The notes beneath the pieces are model-generated. The model was not told where the DNA came from. It made no database searches and saw nothing but the letters and a program-made list of their open reading frames with translations. The position numbers and the translations under genes are program-made. 64,000 nt of DNA from Sulfuricella sp. (GTDB lineage Bacteria > Pseudomonadota > Gammaproteobacteria > Burkholderiales > Sulfuricellaceae), in assembly GCA_028713975.1 (NCBI GenBank), contig JAQTNE010000011.1:48513-112512 (forward strand), written 5' to 3'. Within the stretch, counting starts at the first letter, position 1. The number at the start of each line of letters is the position of its first letter. This document shows positions 24,968 to 35,499 of the stretch, piece by piece.

Positions 24968-27900
24968 ATGGAAATATTCCTTAGACCGGGTATTGCCCTT
25001 CTTCGCCGGTTGACCTACACCAGAAAATTTCTTCTTGGCGCAGCCCTGTTCGGCCTTACCTTGATGCTGGGTCTTTCCTTTGTTTTGCCACAGCTCAGCC
25101 ATAATATTCTGATTGCCAAGCGTGAACTGAAGGGCGTGGAAATAAACCTGTCCCTGATCAGGCTGCTTCAGGACGTTCAGCAGCATCGGGGCATGAGCGC
25201 CATTCTCCTTGGTGGGGACTCTAGCGTTAACGCCCAATTGAATCTCAAGGAAGAGGAAATTGACAAGAAACTCGCCGCGGTCGGAATTTCCAGCGTAGCC
25301 GCGCAAGATGAACAAGTCGAAACCAAATGGAAGGACGTGAAGCAACACTGGCATGTGCTTCTGGCCGCCATGCGTCAATCGACTGTTGCTTCTTCTTTCG
25401 AATCACACACGAAAATCATCGCCGAAATACAGGATCTCATGGCTTCGGTGGCAGACCAATACAACCTGTCCCGGGATGCCGACATCGGCAGCTATTATCT
25501 TGCACGCGCCATTTCCTACGATATTCCCTTTGTACTGGAAGGCATGGGGAAGATCCGGGCGCATGGTAGCGGCATAACGGCCGAGCAGAAAATTTCCACC
25601 TCGGAAAGGGAGGAGCTGATTTCTCTCCTTGGCATCATGAAATCAGCCCATGGTGCGGTGGTTACGGATATGAACCGGGCCTGGAATGCGAACAATGAAA
25701 TCCGGTCTGGCCTCGAGAAGGATCTGAACCAGGCAGATATCGCCGTTTATGCCATAGAGCAGATTACCAATCGTAGAATTCTTTTTCCGGAGTCGATTAC
25801 CATTCGTCCGACAGCTTTTTTTACTGTCGCTACCCGGGCTATTGATGTTTATTATGCGCTCTACGACAGTACAGCGCAGATACTCCATCAGGAACTCAAC
25901 GACAGGGTGGATGAACTCTCGATGCGGGAGCGCAGGATTTATCTCTTTATTTTTGCGACGCTCCTGATCTTTACCTATCTAACGCTCGCCATCTATTTTT
26001 CCCTTCATGGATCCATTGCAAGCATTCGCACCACTGCGCAAAAATTTGCCGATGGTGACCTGTCTGCGCGTATTGATCTCGCCAGCCGGGACGAAATGGC
26101 GCAAATCGCCGACAGTTTTAACGCCATGGCGGGAAATCTGGCCCGGTCGATCGACCGGGTGACTGCATCGGAACAGTCGCTCATCAAGGCCAACGACGAG
26201 TTGGAGGCCCGTGTCGAAGAACGCACCCGCGATTTGGCAAAAGCCAAGGAAGAAGCCGAGGCGGCCAGTCATGCCAAAAGCGAATTTCTGGCGACCATGA
26301 GCCATGAAATCCGTACCCCCATGAATGGCATCATCGGCATGACGGAACTGGCCATGGATACGGAGCTTACCCCTGTCCAGCGGGAGTATCTGGATATCGT
26401 CAAATCATCGTCGGAGAGCCTGCTCGCCATCATCAACGACATCCTGGATTTCTCCAAGATCGAGGCAGGTAAATTCGAGCTGGAAATAGCCGCGTTCGAC
26501 CTGCGGGATATGATGGGCGAAACATTGAGGTCACTGGCATTTCGCGCCCAACAGAAAAACCTCGATTTAACCTATGGAGCAGATAGTGATGTGCCGGATT
26601 TTGTAACGGGCGATCCGGTCAGGCTGCGCCAGATTATCGTGAACCTTGTCGGCAATGCGCTCAAATTTACCCATCAAGGAGAGGTTTCCCTTCATGTTTA
26701 CCTGGAGGAGAAACGTCCTGGCGGATATTTCTTGCATTTCGAGGTGAGCGATACCGGGATCGGCATCCCGAAAGAAAAGCAGGCGCTGATCTTTGAATCT
26801 TTTTCACAGGCTGACAGTTCCACCACGCGCCAGTACGGAGGTACCGGACTCGGCTTGACCATATCCGCCCGGCTGGTTGCCATGATGGATGGAAATCTCT
26901 GGGTGGAAAGCGAAGTCGGACGTGGAAGCCGCTTCCACTTCACCGCACTGCTGGGCGAGAGCGGGAAGCTGGAAGTTGCCAGGAAGTCTATCCCTTCGTT
27001 GGAGGGGATATCTGCCCTGATCGTGGATGACAATGAGACCAATCGCCGCTTTTTGCATGATCGTCTAAGCTACTGGGGCATGCTGCCAGAAATGGCGGAA
27101 AGCGGTGAGAAGGCGCTGGAAATCCTTGATCGTGCAAACCGGGAAAGGCATCCGTTCAAGCTGGTGCTGCTGGATATCATGATGCCGGAAATGGACGGTT
27201 TTGCGGTGCTGGATCGCATCCGGCGTGACCCCGATCATGGCCAGATAAAGGTGCTGCCGCTTTCCTCGATGGATATCGGGGCTGAACGCGAACGGCTGAC
27301 ACAACTGGGTGTGACGATTGTGTTGACCAAGCCCGTCATCCAGTCCGAGCTGCTGGATGCTATCGTCGATCTGGTGGGCACCGATCTGCTCAGGGCGGCG
27401 GAGCAACCGGCAGAAAAAACATGCAGTGCCGCTCCTTCGAGCATCCTGCTGGTGGAGGATAATGCCGTCAATCGCAAACTGGCCACCTCCATTCTGACAA
27501 AATGGGCGCATACCGTCACCTCTGCGGAAAACGGACGGGTGGCGCTGGAGATGCTGGAGGCGCGGGATTTTGACCTGGTTTTAATGGATGTCCAGATGCC
27601 GGTTATGGGCGGTCTTGAGGCAACCGCGCGAATCCGCGAACGGGAAGCCCGTACCGGACAACATGTGCCGATCGTCGCCATGACAGCCAATGCCGTGAGC
27701 GGCGACCGTGAGCGTTGCCTGGAAGCGGGTATGGACGACTACATTTCCAAGCCGATCAAGGTCGATGAGTTGTTTGCGGTTCTTGAGCGGGTCCTGGCCG
27801 GTGGCGTCATTCCAGAAACGCTTGAAGCCGCCGCATCATCCGGATATTCCATAAGGGTATTCGGATATTCCGATGCATTTGCAGCAGCAGACCAGGAAGT

Positions 27901-28186
27901 GGTCGGCATCATCGGCGATCTTGTTCTGGAGGATTGTCCCCGGTTGCTGGGTGACATCATCAAGGGAGTGACGGAAAACGATCATGAATTGCTGAAGCGT
28001 TCGGCCCATACCCTGAAGGGGCTGCTGGGGAATTTCGGTGAAACGCCTGCGCTGGAAATGGCGCAAAAAGTAGACACGCTGACCGCTACCGGTCGTTTCT
28101 CGGTGGTGTATTCCCTCATTCCGGAAGTTGAAGCCGAAGTTGCCAAATTCATGGATGCCCTATCGGAATATCTCCATCCCGTTTAA
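24968..28186 (+). CDS. Hybrid sensor histidine kinase: NIT, HAMP, HisKA, HATPase, two receivers, HPt
   Basis: A 1,072-residue membrane kinase. A first transmembrane helix lies at about 18-38, then a long periplasmic NIT-type sensor domain ([19 protein letters not shown]) known from nitrate/nitrite sensors, a second helix around 328-348 and a HAMP domain. HisKA has its His in [11 protein letters not shown] (about residue 446); the ATPase domain has [12 protein letters not shown] and [14 protein letters not shown]. Two receivers follow, with Asp in [12 protein letters not shown] and [12 protein letters not shown], then a C-terminal HPt with [12 protein letters not shown]. The final phosphate acceptor may be the HD-GYP receiver transcribed the other way. 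The ligand is unknown. Confidence 0.92.
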   Translation: MEIFLRPGIALLRRLTYTRKFLLGAALFGLTLMLGLSFVLPQLSHNILIAKRELKGVEINLSLIRLLQDVQQHRGMSAILLGGDSSVNAQLNLKEEEIDKKLAAVGISSVAAQDEQVETKWKDVKQHWHVLLAAMRQSTVASSFESHTKIIAEIQDLMASVADQYNLSRDADIGSYYLARAISYDIPFVLEGMGKIRAHGSGITAEQKISTSEREELISLLGIMKSAHGAVVTDMNRAWNANNEIRSGLEKDLNQADIAVYAIEQITNRRILFPESITIRPTAFFTVATRAIDVYYALYDSTAQILHQELNDRVDELSMRERRIYLFIFATLLIFTYLTLAIYFSLHGSIASIRTTAQKFADGDLSARIDLASRDEMAQIADSFNAMAGNLARSIDRVTASEQSLIKANDELEARVEERTRDLAKAKEEAEAASHAKSEFLATMSHEIRTPMNGIIGMTELAMDTELTPVQREYLDIVKSSSESLLAIINDILDFSKIEAGKFELEIAAFDLRDMMGETLRSLAFRAQQKNLDLTYGADSDVPDFVTGDPVRLRQIIVNLVGNALKFTHQGEVSLHVYLEEKRPGGYFLHFEVSDTGIGIPKEKQALIFESFSQADSSTTRQYGGTGLGLTISARLVAMMDGNLWVESEVGRGSRFHFTALLGESGKLEVARKSIPSLEGISALIVDDNETNRRFLHDRLSYWGMLPEMAESGEKALEILDRANRERHPFKLVLLDIMMPEMDGFAVLDRIRRDPDHGQIKVLPLSSMDIGAERERLTQLGVTIVLTKPVIQSELLDAIVDLVGTDLLRAAEQPAEKTCSAAPSSILLVEDNAVNRKLATSILTKWAHTVTSAENGRVALEMLEARDFDLVLMDVQMPVMGGLEATARIREREARTGQHVPIVAMTANAVSGDRERCLEAGMDDYISKPIKVDELFAVLERVLAGGVIPETLEAAASSGYSIRVFGYSDAFAAADQEVVGIIGDLVLEDCPRLLGDIIKGVTENDHELLKRSAHTLKGLLGNFGETPALEMAQKVDTLTATGRFSVVYSLIPEVEAEVAKFMDALSEYLHPV

Positions 28187-28334
28187 TTATGCCTGCGGCA
28201 AGAACGATTGATAGCGTCATGGTGCCAGAAACGTGTCCAGCGTTTGGAAACGGCAGGATGCGGGGCTGAAAAATAAAGGCGCTGGCGATCCGCATCGAAG
28301 AGCAAAAAATTGTTGTTCCAAGGATAGGGGCGGC

Positions 28335-30797
28335 TTAAGCGATGAATTGATCGACGTTTTCCTGGCAAACGGCCCGTGCTTCGGACACGTAGGCGAAAAA
28401 ATCGTCCGCCGGGATGGGGCGGGCGAAATGGTAGCCCTGCGCTTCGTCGCAATGGTTGAGGCGCAAGAAATCCAACGTTTGCTTGTCTTCGACTCCTTCG
28501 GCAATCGTCTTGAGATTCAGGCTTTTCGCCATCTGAATGATGGCGCGGATGATGGCGGCATCGCTCGGATCATTGACCATGTCGCGGACGAAAGACTGGT
28601 CGATCTTCAGCTTGTCCACATTGAAGCGTTTCAAATAGGACAGGCTGGAATAGCCGGTACCGAAATCGTCAATCGACAGTTTCACGCCGAGTGTCTTGAG
28701 CCGCTGCACGGTACCCAGCACTTGCTCGGTATTCTGGATCAGGATCGATTCGGTCAACTCGAGTTCAAGCAGGGCAGGGTCAAGGCCGGAATCGTCCAGC
28801 GCCTGGGCTACGCTGCGCATCAGGTCGCCACGCTTGAACTGCACCGCCGACAGGTTGACGGCAATCACCAGTTCCGGCAGTCCGGCCTTGCACCAAGCCG
28901 CCGCTTGGCGGCAGGCTTCCAGCAGCACCCATTTCCCGATCGGCTCAATCAATCCGCTCTCTTCCGCGATCCGGATAAAGCGCCCCGGTGGCACCAGGCC
29001 GAGCTCGGGGTGATGCCAGCGGATCAGCGCTTCGGCGCCAATGACCGCGCCGCTGGCGAGGCTGACCTGCGGCTGGTAGTGGAGAACGAATTCGCCTTTT
29101 TCCAAAGCCTGGCACAGGCCATTACGAATGCGTAAATACTCGACGGCATCGGCGTTCATCTGCTCGGTGTGGAAGCGGTAGCTGTTGCGGCCTGCTTCCT
29201 TGGCCTGATACATGGCGGTGTCGGCCTTCTTGAGCAGGGTTTCGAAATCCCGTCCGTCATCGGGATAGACAGCCAGGCCGACTGACAAGGAAATCGAAAG
29301 TTCGTGGCTGCCGAGATGGAAGGACGCAGCCATGCGGGTAAGTATCTTCTCTGCCACACCGGCAATGGCATCGCTGTCGCTCACGTCCGGCAGCACGATC
29401 AGGAATTCGTCGCCGCCTTGGCGACTGAGTGTGTCGGTATCGCGCAGACACTCGCGCAGACGTGCCGCAACTGCCTTGAGCAGGGTGTCGCCGACAGCGT
29501 GGCCGAGGGAGTCGTTGATGGTCTTGAAATTGTCAATATCGAGAAACAGTAGTGTCGCCTTGGAGTTGGCCCGGTCGGCGGAGGACATCGCCAGCTCCAT
29601 GTGATCCCGCGCCAGCAGGCGGTTCGGCAGTTCGGTCAGTGGATCGTGGTAGGCGAGGAACTCGATTTTAGCCTCGCTCTTTTTGATTTCGCTGATGTCA
29701 GAGAAAATCCCGACATAGTGGGTGACCCGATTGTCGACATCCCTTACTACCGAAACGCCGAGCCATTCCGGATAAGCTTCCCCATTCTTGCGGCGGTTCC
29801 AAATTTCGCCGCTCCAGTAGTCCTGCTGCGAAATGTCGTGCCACATATCGCGGAAGAACCCCTCATTCTGGCGACCGGAATTCAGGATGGCCGGGGTTTG
29901 CCCGATGGCTTCTTCAGCGCTGTAGCCGGTTACTCCAGTGAAGGCATGGTTGACCGACATGATGCGCGACGCGGCATCGGTGATAATGATGCCTTCACCG
30001 CTGTTTTCGAACACCTTGGCAGACAGTCGCAGCCTCTCTTCCATCCGGCGGTGTTCGGTAATGTCGCGCGTCACTCCGACCAGAGCGATAATCTCCTCCT
30101 GCGCATTGCGCATGGGGGTCGCGTGGGTTTCCAGCCAGCGTGGAGTGCCTTGTTTTCCTTTAATCGGGAAGGCCATGATGCCGGATTCCCCACTTAAAAC
30201 CCGCCGGCTGAACTGGACGAAGGCATTGCGGTATTCGCGCTGGACAAAATTGAGCAAGCCCTGTTCTACCGCCTCTTCCAGCGTATCGACCTCAAGCATG
30301 GCCAGTCCGGCCCGGTTTATTTGCAACAGGCTGCCGTCGGCGGATATCACTTTGACGCATTCGGGTCCGCTTTCCAGAATCGCATTCAAAAATTCTTTCT
30401 GCTCGAACAAGGTGTTTTCCGCCGTCCGGCTGATTTGATTGAATTTTCCCTTGCTGCCCTGCAAAGCGATGGTGATCTCGAGGTCGCGAGGGCATGCGCG
30501 CGCGCATCGACAGATGGCCCCAATCCCGATAAATCCGATCAGCCAGATGGAAACGTAGCCGACGACCAGATCGTGCGCGGCAGACTGTTCTGCAGCCAGC
30601 CATGGCGCAATCGAACTGATGGAACCCGCTCCGCCGCTAACCGCCACCGCGTGACGGGTGAATTCACTGCTTTGCTCGCGTGCATTGGCCAGCTCCCAAG
30701 TCAGGGAGCCGGCGATAATCAGCGTCCATGCCAGTGCTGCCAGAAATGCTGCCAGGATGGAATTGCGGCTGATCGGGGTAATTGCCTTTCCAGCCAT
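28335..30797 (-). CDS. Membrane PAS-PAS-GGDEF-EAL cyclic-di-GMP protein
   Basis: An 820-residue protein with two N-terminal helices (about 10-32 and 78-98), two PAS/PAC modules (about 130-250 and 255-375), a GGDEF domain and an EAL domain. The GGDEF site is intact (SRQGGDEFLIVLP) with an inhibitory RxxD five residues before it (RDTD). The EAL domain keeps AEALIRWHHPELG, DDFGTGYSSL and KIDQSFV, so both synthesis and degradation of cyclic di-GMP are possible; in such tandem proteins one activity often dominates. The upstream region to 31049 holds the MerR promoter and no other gene. Confidence 0.92.
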   Translation of the reverse strand: MAGKAITPISRNSILAAFLAALAWTLIIAGSLTWELANAREQSSEFTRHAVAVSGGAGSISSIAPWLAAEQSAAHDLVVGYVSIWLIGFIGIGAICRCARACPRDLEITIALQGSKGKFNQISRTAENTLFEQKEFLNAILESGPECVKVISADGSLLQINRAGLAMLEVDTLEEAVEQGLLNFVQREYRNAFVQFSRRVLSGESGIMAFPIKGKQGTPRWLETHATPMRNAQEEIIALVGVTRDITEHRRMEERLRLSAKVFENSGEGIIITDAASRIMSVNHAFTGVTGYSAEEAIGQTPAILNSGRQNEGFFRDMWHDISQQDYWSGEIWNRRKNGEAYPEWLGVSVVRDVDNRVTHYVGIFSDISEIKKSEAKIEFLAYHDPLTELPNRLLARDHMELAMSSADRANSKATLLFLDIDNFKTINDSLGHAVGDTLLKAVAARLRECLRDTDTLSRQGGDEFLIVLPDVSDSDAIAGVAEKILTRMAASFHLGSHELSISLSVGLAVYPDDGRDFETLLKKADTAMYQAKEAGRNSYRFHTEQMNADAVEYLRIRNGLCQALEKGEFVLHYQPQVSLASGAVIGAEALIRWHHPELGLVPPGRFIRIAEESGLIEPIGKWVLLEACRQAAAWCKAGLPELVIAVNLSAVQFKRGDLMRSVAQALDDSGLDPALLELELTESILIQNTEQVLGTVQRLKTLGVKLSIDDFGTGYSSLSYLKRFNVDKLKIDQSFVRDMVNDPSDAAIIRAIIQMAKSLNLKTIAEGVEDKQTLDFLRLNHCDEAQGYHFARPIPADDFFAYVSEARAVCQENVDQFIA

Positions 30798-30955
30798 GTG
30801 CGCTTAATTGTCCTTAAACTATACTGAAGTAAATTACTCGGGTTTTGCAACCAAGTGAAATCTGAACTTTGTCTTAGCTGACGACGGTTCAAAAATTTAC
30901 ACCCCGTACCGGACTACAGAGTCAAGTTGCTAAAAATCAGTGTTACTGCAATCAC

Positions 30956-30987
30956 TTGACATCGTTCCATGGTACGGAGTTTAGGCT
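30956..30987 (+). promoter_or_regulatory. MerR-type promoter with stretched spacer and central dyad
   Basis: TTGACA (30956-30961) is followed after 19-20 bases by TTAGGC/TAGGCT (30981-30987). The spacer carries a dyad at 30963-30976 (CGTTCCATGGTACG, 12 of 14 symmetric). A 19-20 bp spacer with the operator inside is the hallmark of MerR-activated promoters. The gene downstream is the MerR-family regulator itself. Confidence 0.7.
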
Positions 30988-31049
30988 TCGCCACCTTAAT
31001 AAAAATAGCTTAAGGATGTGTGAAACCAAGCAAGATTGAGAGGGGCGCC

Positions 31050-31481
31050 ATGACAAGAAAGGCTGGGCTGACCATCGGTAAGCTGGCCCGCGAAGCAGGC
31101 GTGAGCGTCGAGACCATCCGCTACTATCAACGGCGGGGCCTGCTGATCCAACCCAGCAAACCGAAAATTGGAGGCTACCGCACCTACGGCGAGAGCGACG
31201 CGGGGCGGGTACACTTTATCAAACACGCCCAGCAGATGGGGTTCAGCCTGGCTGAGATCGCCGAGTTGACCACGCATGTGGACAACACCAACTGCCATGC
31301 AACCAAGATATTGGCGAAAAAGAGGCTGAAGACGATCGAAACCCAGCTCGAAGCGCTGGAGAAGATTCGCGAAACCCTGAAAACCCTGGTAATCGAATGC
31401 CATCGGGACTGCCCGCATAACTGCCAGGTTATCCGCCGCTTCAAAACACTCAGCAAAGCGCCTGCCGACAGCGAAGAATAA
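31050..31481 (+). CDS. MerR-family metal-responsive regulator, mercury-type cysteines
   Basis: A 143-residue activator-repressor. The DNA-binding domain begins LTIGKLAREAGVSVETIRYYQRRGLL, and the dimer helix spans about 85-120. Cysteines in TNCHATK, IECHRDC and HNCQVI correspond in order and spacing to the three Hg(II)-binding cysteines of MerR, though another soft metal is possible. ATG at 31050 is set by GAGAGGGG 5 bases upstream; an in-frame start at 31020 lacks one. No mer transport or reductase genes are in the window, so this is either an orphan regulator or acts on its own promoter and distant genes. Confidence 0.87.
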   Translation: MTRKAGLTIGKLAREAGVSVETIRYYQRRGLLIQPSKPKIGGYRTYGESDAGRVHFIKHAQQMGFSLAEIAELTTHVDNTNCHATKILAKKRLKTIETQLEALEKIRETLKTLVIECHRDCPHNCQVIRRFKTLSKAPADSEE

Positions 31482-31592
31482 ATTTCAATGGCACTCACCC
31501 GAGGCTATTTCGCTAGGAAAACCCAAAAATAAACCTGAATTAGTGTCAATTTTCAGCCGGTTTTAGCGCTTATGGTTAAAAGGAGAGTAGTA

Positions 31593-31883
31593 ATGGCGTC
31601 ATACTTGTCCAATCGTTCGATCAAGACCAAGTTGGCCTTGATGTTACTGCTACCGGTCGCCGGGCTGCTTTATTTTGCCGGTGCCACGGTATGGGAAAAA
31701 TCCCAATACGTGGACAACCTCCATAGCTTGCAGTCGCTGATCCATCTCGCCCGCAATGTGGAACAAATCGCCCAGATGGCCGAGGAAAACAGCCTTGCAG
31801 TGGATTCGGTGTCGGGTGCGGCGCTGAATCTGCAAAACCTCGCCGTGGCACTGCAGGAGAAAATCGGGAAGTTTCACTACTAA
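31593..31883 (+). CDS. Truncated NIT-type receptor: membrane anchor plus start of sensor domain
   Basis: A 96-residue protein with AAAGGAGAG 6 bases before the ATG. It has one transmembrane helix (residues 15-35, LALMLLLPVAGLLYFAG) followed by the first part of a NIT-like sensor helix (YVDNLHSLQSLIHLARNVEQ). NIT receptors normally continue for 200 or more residues to another helix and a kinase, chemotaxis or GGDEF output; here the frame stops. It is probably the surviving 5' end of a decayed receptor gene, though the good ribosome site means a small membrane protein could still be made. Confidence 0.65.
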   Translation: MASYLSNRSIKTKLALMLLLPVAGLLYFAGATVWEKSQYVDNLHSLQSLIHLARNVEQIAQMAEENSLAVDSVSGAALNLQNLAVALQEKIGKFHY

Positions 31884-31938
31884 AATCGACAAAATCTGCC
31901 CTTACGGCTTGTCGGCCAAGCCTTCTTTGCTTGGATTT

Positions 31939-32883
31939 TTAAATCTGACAGGCCCCGCAAGTTGCGTTTTCCATCTGTTTTCCGCAAATCCGGTTGCGCC
32001 CATTGTCTTTCGCCTGATACAGCATTTCGTCGGCCACTCCCAGCAGGATATAGGGAAGCTGGTCTCTGGCAGGGATCAGGCTCGCATAGCCTACGCTGAT
32101 CGTCACGTAGTCGGACACTCCGGATTTGGCATGGGGCATTTGCATGGCTTCGATGACTGAGCGCCAGTATTCCGCAAGGGTGGCGGCCCCATTCAGATCG
32201 GTTCCCGGGAGAATCGCGACAAATTCTTCGCCGCCATAGCGCGCCACCATGTCGGAAGATCGGTGCATCAAGGATGACAACGCCAATGCCACCGAATATA
32301 GGCACTGGTCGCCACCGGCGTGCCCATAGTGATCGTTGTACTCCTTGAAATAATCAATGTCCGCGATAATGAGGGAAAGCGGGCTTTCGTTTCGTAATGC
32401 CCGGCTCCATTCGATTTCCAGCATTTCATCGAAGCGCCGCCGGTTGGGAATGTTGGTCAACCCATCAATATGGGCGATTTCTTCCAGCAGGTCGGTTTTT
32501 GTTTTGAGGTTAATGTGATTGCGGACACGTGCCTTGACGACGGGGATATGGAATGGTTTGGTAATGTAATCCACGGCGCCAAGATCGAAGCCATACGTTT
32601 CATCCGCCGCGGTGGTCTTTGCCGTTACAAAAATAATCGGGATGTTTTTGGTGGCTTCGTTGTCCTTGAGACGGCGGCAGACTTCATACCCATCCATTCC
32701 CGGCATCATGATGTCGAGTAGGATCAGGTCGGGTCGTTCGCGTGCGACCAGATCCAGCGCCATCTCTCCGCTGGTCGCGCTCAGCACGTTATAGTCCTTG
32801 CTGAGTGGTGTGGCCAAAAGGACAACATTGGTGGGGGTGTCGTCCACAATGAGGATTTTAGGCTGTGTTGCTGTGTTTTTCAT
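31939..32883 (-). CDS. Response-regulator diguanylate cyclase (REC-GGDEF)
   Basis: A 314-residue PleD/WspR-like protein that makes cyclic di-GMP. The receiver (1-125) has IVDDTPTNVVLLA, phospho-acceptor Asp in LILLDIMMPGMDG and KPFH. The GGDEF domain (about 150-305) has the active site YGGEEFVAILPG and a product-inhibition RSSD exactly five residues upstream. The C-terminus has extra cysteines (ENATCGACQI) of unknown meaning. Its kinase is not adjacent; the hybrid kinase at 24968 is one candidate. Confidence 0.93.
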   Translation of the reverse strand: MKNTATQPKILIVDDTPTNVVLLATPLSKDYNVLSATSGEMALDLVARERPDLILLDIMMPGMDGYEVCRRLKDNEATKNIPIIFVTAKTTAADETYGFDLGAVDYITKPFHIPVVKARVRNHINLKTKTDLLEEIAHIDGLTNIPNRRRFDEMLEIEWSRALRNESPLSLIIADIDYFKEYNDHYGHAGGDQCLYSVALALSSLMHRSSDMVARYGGEEFVAILPGTDLNGAATLAEYWRSVIEAMQMPHAKSGVSDYVTISVGYASLIPARDQLPYILLGVADEMLYQAKDNGRNRICGKQMENATCGACQI

Positions 32884-33077
32884 GCAAAGGATATTTGGTT
32901 GCAGCGAAACATGAGACCCGTTTCCATGGGTATTGTTCCGCGCAGGAAATCGAAAAAAACCAGAATGGGCGCTACCGTTTCTATCGTGATATATTCGCCA
33001 ATTATCTTCCTTTTAACCCTGTTTGTCATTGTCCATGCCCGGAGTGGCAAGGCTTGACCAACTTTCAAAGGATTGCG

Positions 33078-33461
33078 ATGAGTTTTTATGGTTTGCTTGC
33101 CGTCGGGGCGGGTGCGGCGGTAGGCGCGTGGTTGCGCTGGTGGTTCGGGATAATGTGGAACCCGGCGCTTCCCGCATTGCCGCTGGGGACCTTGGCAGCC
33201 AATCTGGTGGGCGGCTACCTGATGGGACTGGCGATGGCGATTTTTGCCGACCACCCGGGACTGCCGCCGGAGGCGCGGCTGCTTCTCGCCACCGGTTTTC
33301 TCGGCGGCCTGACTACTTTTTCCACCTTCTCGGCAGAAACTGTGACATTGTTGCTGCGTGCCCAGTACGCATGGGGGGCGGCGATCATCATGGCGCATGT
33401 TGCCGGTTCGCTGGCAATGACGGTGTTTGGCATCTGGACTGTGAAACTTGTTAGGGGATAA
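33078..33461 (+). CDS. crcB: Fluoride channel Fluc/CrcB
   Basis: A 127-residue four-helix membrane protein forming dual-topology dimers that export fluoride. Signatures are GAAVGAWLRWW, GTLAANLVGGYLMG and the conserved ATGFLGGLTTFSTFSAET. The start at 33078 has AAAGGA 7 bases upstream; an in-frame extension to 32865 overlaps the divergent gene and has no helix or ribosome site. I looked for a fluoride riboswitch in the leader and could not recognise one. The following DUF190 gene is commonly its neighbour. Confidence 0.92.
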   Translation: MSFYGLLAVGAGAAVGAWLRWWFGIMWNPALPALPLGTLAANLVGGYLMGLAMAIFADHPGLPPEARLLLATGFLGGLTTFSTFSAETVTLLLRAQYAWGAAIIMAHVAGSLAMTVFGIWTVKLVRG

Positions 33462-33465
33462 GCAT

Positions 33466-33780
33466 ATGCAAGGCGTTTGCTTGAAATTCTATGTTGGCGA
33501 GATTCAGCGGCACAATGGCGACCTGCTCTACGAATGGCTGCTGGAACGGGCAAAGGGTATGGGCATCGCAGGCGGCACGGCGATTCGCGCCATTGCCGGT
33601 TTCGGGCGGCGCGGCAGGCTGCATGAGGAGGCATTTTACGAGCTGGCTGGCGATTTGCCGGTTGAGATCGAATTCCTGCTCAGCGAGCCGCAGGCGGAAC
33701 AGTTGCTGGCGTTGATCGGGCTGGAGAAGTTGCAATTGTTCTATGTCAGGATGCCGGCTGAGTTTGGCGCGACCGAATAG
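33466..33780 (+). CDS. DUF190 family protein
   Basis: A 104-residue cytosolic protein of the DUF190 family, beginning MQGVCLKFYVGE with AGGGG upstream. Conserved pieces include GDLLYEWLLERAKGMGIAGGTAIRAIAGFG. The family has a PII-like ferredoxin fold and is often paired with crcB, as here (4 bases apart); its role in fluoride handling is not established. Its last 35 bases overlap the convergent NAD(P)HX repair gene. Confidence 0.85.
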   Translation: MQGVCLKFYVGEIQRHNGDLLYEWLLERAKGMGIAGGTAIRAIAGFGRRGRLHEEAFYELAGDLPVEIEFLLSEPQAEQLLALIGLEKLQLFYVRMPAEFGATE

Positions 33781-35275
33781 ACGGGGATGGCCGATATAGC
33801 CACTGATTGATGAGTGCCCTGGCTGCCTCAATGATTTCCACTGCGGTCAAGCCAACCGGCCCGATTCCTTGCGCTACCCGTTCATCGGCGGCTGCGCCAT
33901 GCAGGTAAACCGCCAGTAGCAACGCCTGCTGCGGCGTCAGCCGCTGTGCGACCAGCGCGGCGATCATGCCGGAAAGCACATCGCCCATGCCCGCGCTGCT
34001 CAAGCCTGGGTTGCCGGTGGGATTGATGAACCAGCTTTCGTCCGGCAGCGCGCAGATGCTGCCGGCGCCCTTCAGCACCACCAGACTGTTGAAACGCTTT
34101 GCCAGCATGCTGGCCGAGACCACACGTTCCTGCTGGATGTCATGGGTGGAACCGCCGGTCAGGCGCGCCGCTTCCGCCGGATGGGGGGTGAGAATGGTGC
34201 CGCCTTTGCGGTCTTTTACCTGCGTTTGCAGTTCGCTATCGGCCCCGATCAGGTTGAGTGCATCGGCGTCCAGCACCAGCGGCAGTTCCGTTTCCAGCGC
34301 CTGTTTCAGCATTTGCACGGCCTGCGTAGATTGCCCCAGGCCGGGGCCAACCACCAGACAGTTCAGGTTATCGAGTTCGAACAGGCGCTGCGGTGAACAC
34401 AGCATCAGTTCGGGCTGTGCCATATCAACGGCGGGCGCATCGTCGGCCAGCAGCGCGACATAAACCCGACCCGCGCCCAGCTTCAATGCGGCTCGCCCTG
34501 CAAGCAGCGCCGCCCCGCACATCGAATTTGCACCGCCGAGAATGCCGACACTGCCGAGCAGGCCCTTGTGGCTGTTGCGCGGGCGGGGCTTGAGCGCCGC
34601 AGCCAGCGCACCCTGTTCCAGCAACCAGCCGGCAGGCTTGAGCAGGGCGGGGGCATCAAGTCCCAGCGTATCGACATGGATCTGGCCGCAGTAATCCGGC
34701 CCGTAGGCGGTGAGCAGGCCGGGTTTCAGGGCAATGAAGGTGAGCGTGTGGGTGGCGCGGATCGCAGCCCGGAAGGTCTGGCCGGCATCGGCATCCAGCC
34801 CGCTTGGCACGTCCAGCGCCAGCACCGGCCGATTCATGGCGTTGACCTGCCTGGTCAGTTCAAGATAGCGGCCTTCCAGGTTGCGCGCCAAGCCGATGCC
34901 GAACAGGCCGTCGATCACCAGGCCCCAGTTGCCGCTCTCGGGGATGGCGTCGAGCAGTTCGCCCCCGGCTGTGCACCAAGCTGCCAGCGCATTGGCGGCA
35001 TCCGGGGGGAGCCGGTCTGCCTGGCCGGTGAAAACCAGCGTAACCTTGTGCCACCAGGCCTTGAGGTGGCGCGCAGCCACCAGCGCATCGCCGCCGTTGT
35101 TGCCGGGGCCGGCGATGACCAGCACCGAGGTTTTGTCGCCGAGCAGTTCGTGCGCCAGTTCTGCGGTCGCCAGTCCGGCCCGCTCCATCAGGTCGGTGGC
35201 TCCGCTGTCACGCGCTTTTTGCTCGAGCTGGCGTAGTTCGTGGGAAAAATAAATCGGCGTGGTGTGTGGGTTCAT
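33746..35275 (-). CDS. nnr: Bifunctional NAD(P)HX epimerase/dehydratase
   Basis: A 509-residue metabolite-repair enzyme. The N-terminal epimerase domain (about 1-210, YjeF_N) has VIAGPGNNGGDALVAARHL and VIDGLFGIGL; the C-terminal ADP-dependent dehydratase (about 225-500) has TPHPAEAARLTG and NPGLSSAGMGDVLSG. It repairs hydrated NADH and NADPH. ATG at 35275 is chosen (AAAAGG upstream on its strand); a longer reading to 35329 uses a non-ATG codon. The tail overlaps DUF190. Confidence 0.93.
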   Translation of the reverse strand: MNPHTTPIYFSHELRQLEQKARDSGATDLMERAGLATAELAHELLGDKTSVLVIAGPGNNGGDALVAARHLKAWWHKVTLVFTGQADRLPPDAANALAAWCTAGGELLDAIPESGNWGLVIDGLFGIGLARNLEGRYLELTRQVNAMNRPVLALDVPSGLDADAGQTFRAAIRATHTLTFIALKPGLLTAYGPDYCGQIHVDTLGLDAPALLKPAGWLLEQGALAAALKPRPRNSHKGLLGSVGILGGANSMCGAALLAGRAALKLGAGRVYVALLADDAPAVDMAQPELMLCSPQRLFELDNLNCLVVGPGLGQSTQAVQMLKQALETELPLVLDADALNLIGADSELQTQVKDRKGGTILTPHPAEAARLTGGSTHDIQQERVVSASMLAKRFNSLVVLKGAGSICALPDESWFINPTGNPGLSSAGMGDVLSGMIAALVAQRLTPQQALLLAVYLHGAAADERVAQGIGPVGLTAVEIIEAARALINQWLYRPSPSIRSRQTQPAS

Positions 35276-35499
35276 GATGCCTTTTATCTTCAGGAACAAG
35301 TTCAATAATGGGGCGAATTCGACTGTCAATCAAGTTTTCTGTGACGGGTGCCGTGTTATCTGCGGGATGCGGTATTTTTTGGGCTGTGCAATACTAATGG
35401 GCATCTGGCGCAATGGGCGTGCAGGCACATGAAATTTCCTGCCGGATGATGACAGGCGGAATTTATTGTTTTTCCTGAATTAATTGGCGTTGACTGAAT

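Noticed and set aside
32865..33077. N-terminal extension of CrcB and a fluoride riboswitch in its leader
   Set aside because: The extension overlaps the divergent cyclase start and lacks helices; I could not match the riboswitch core in the leader.
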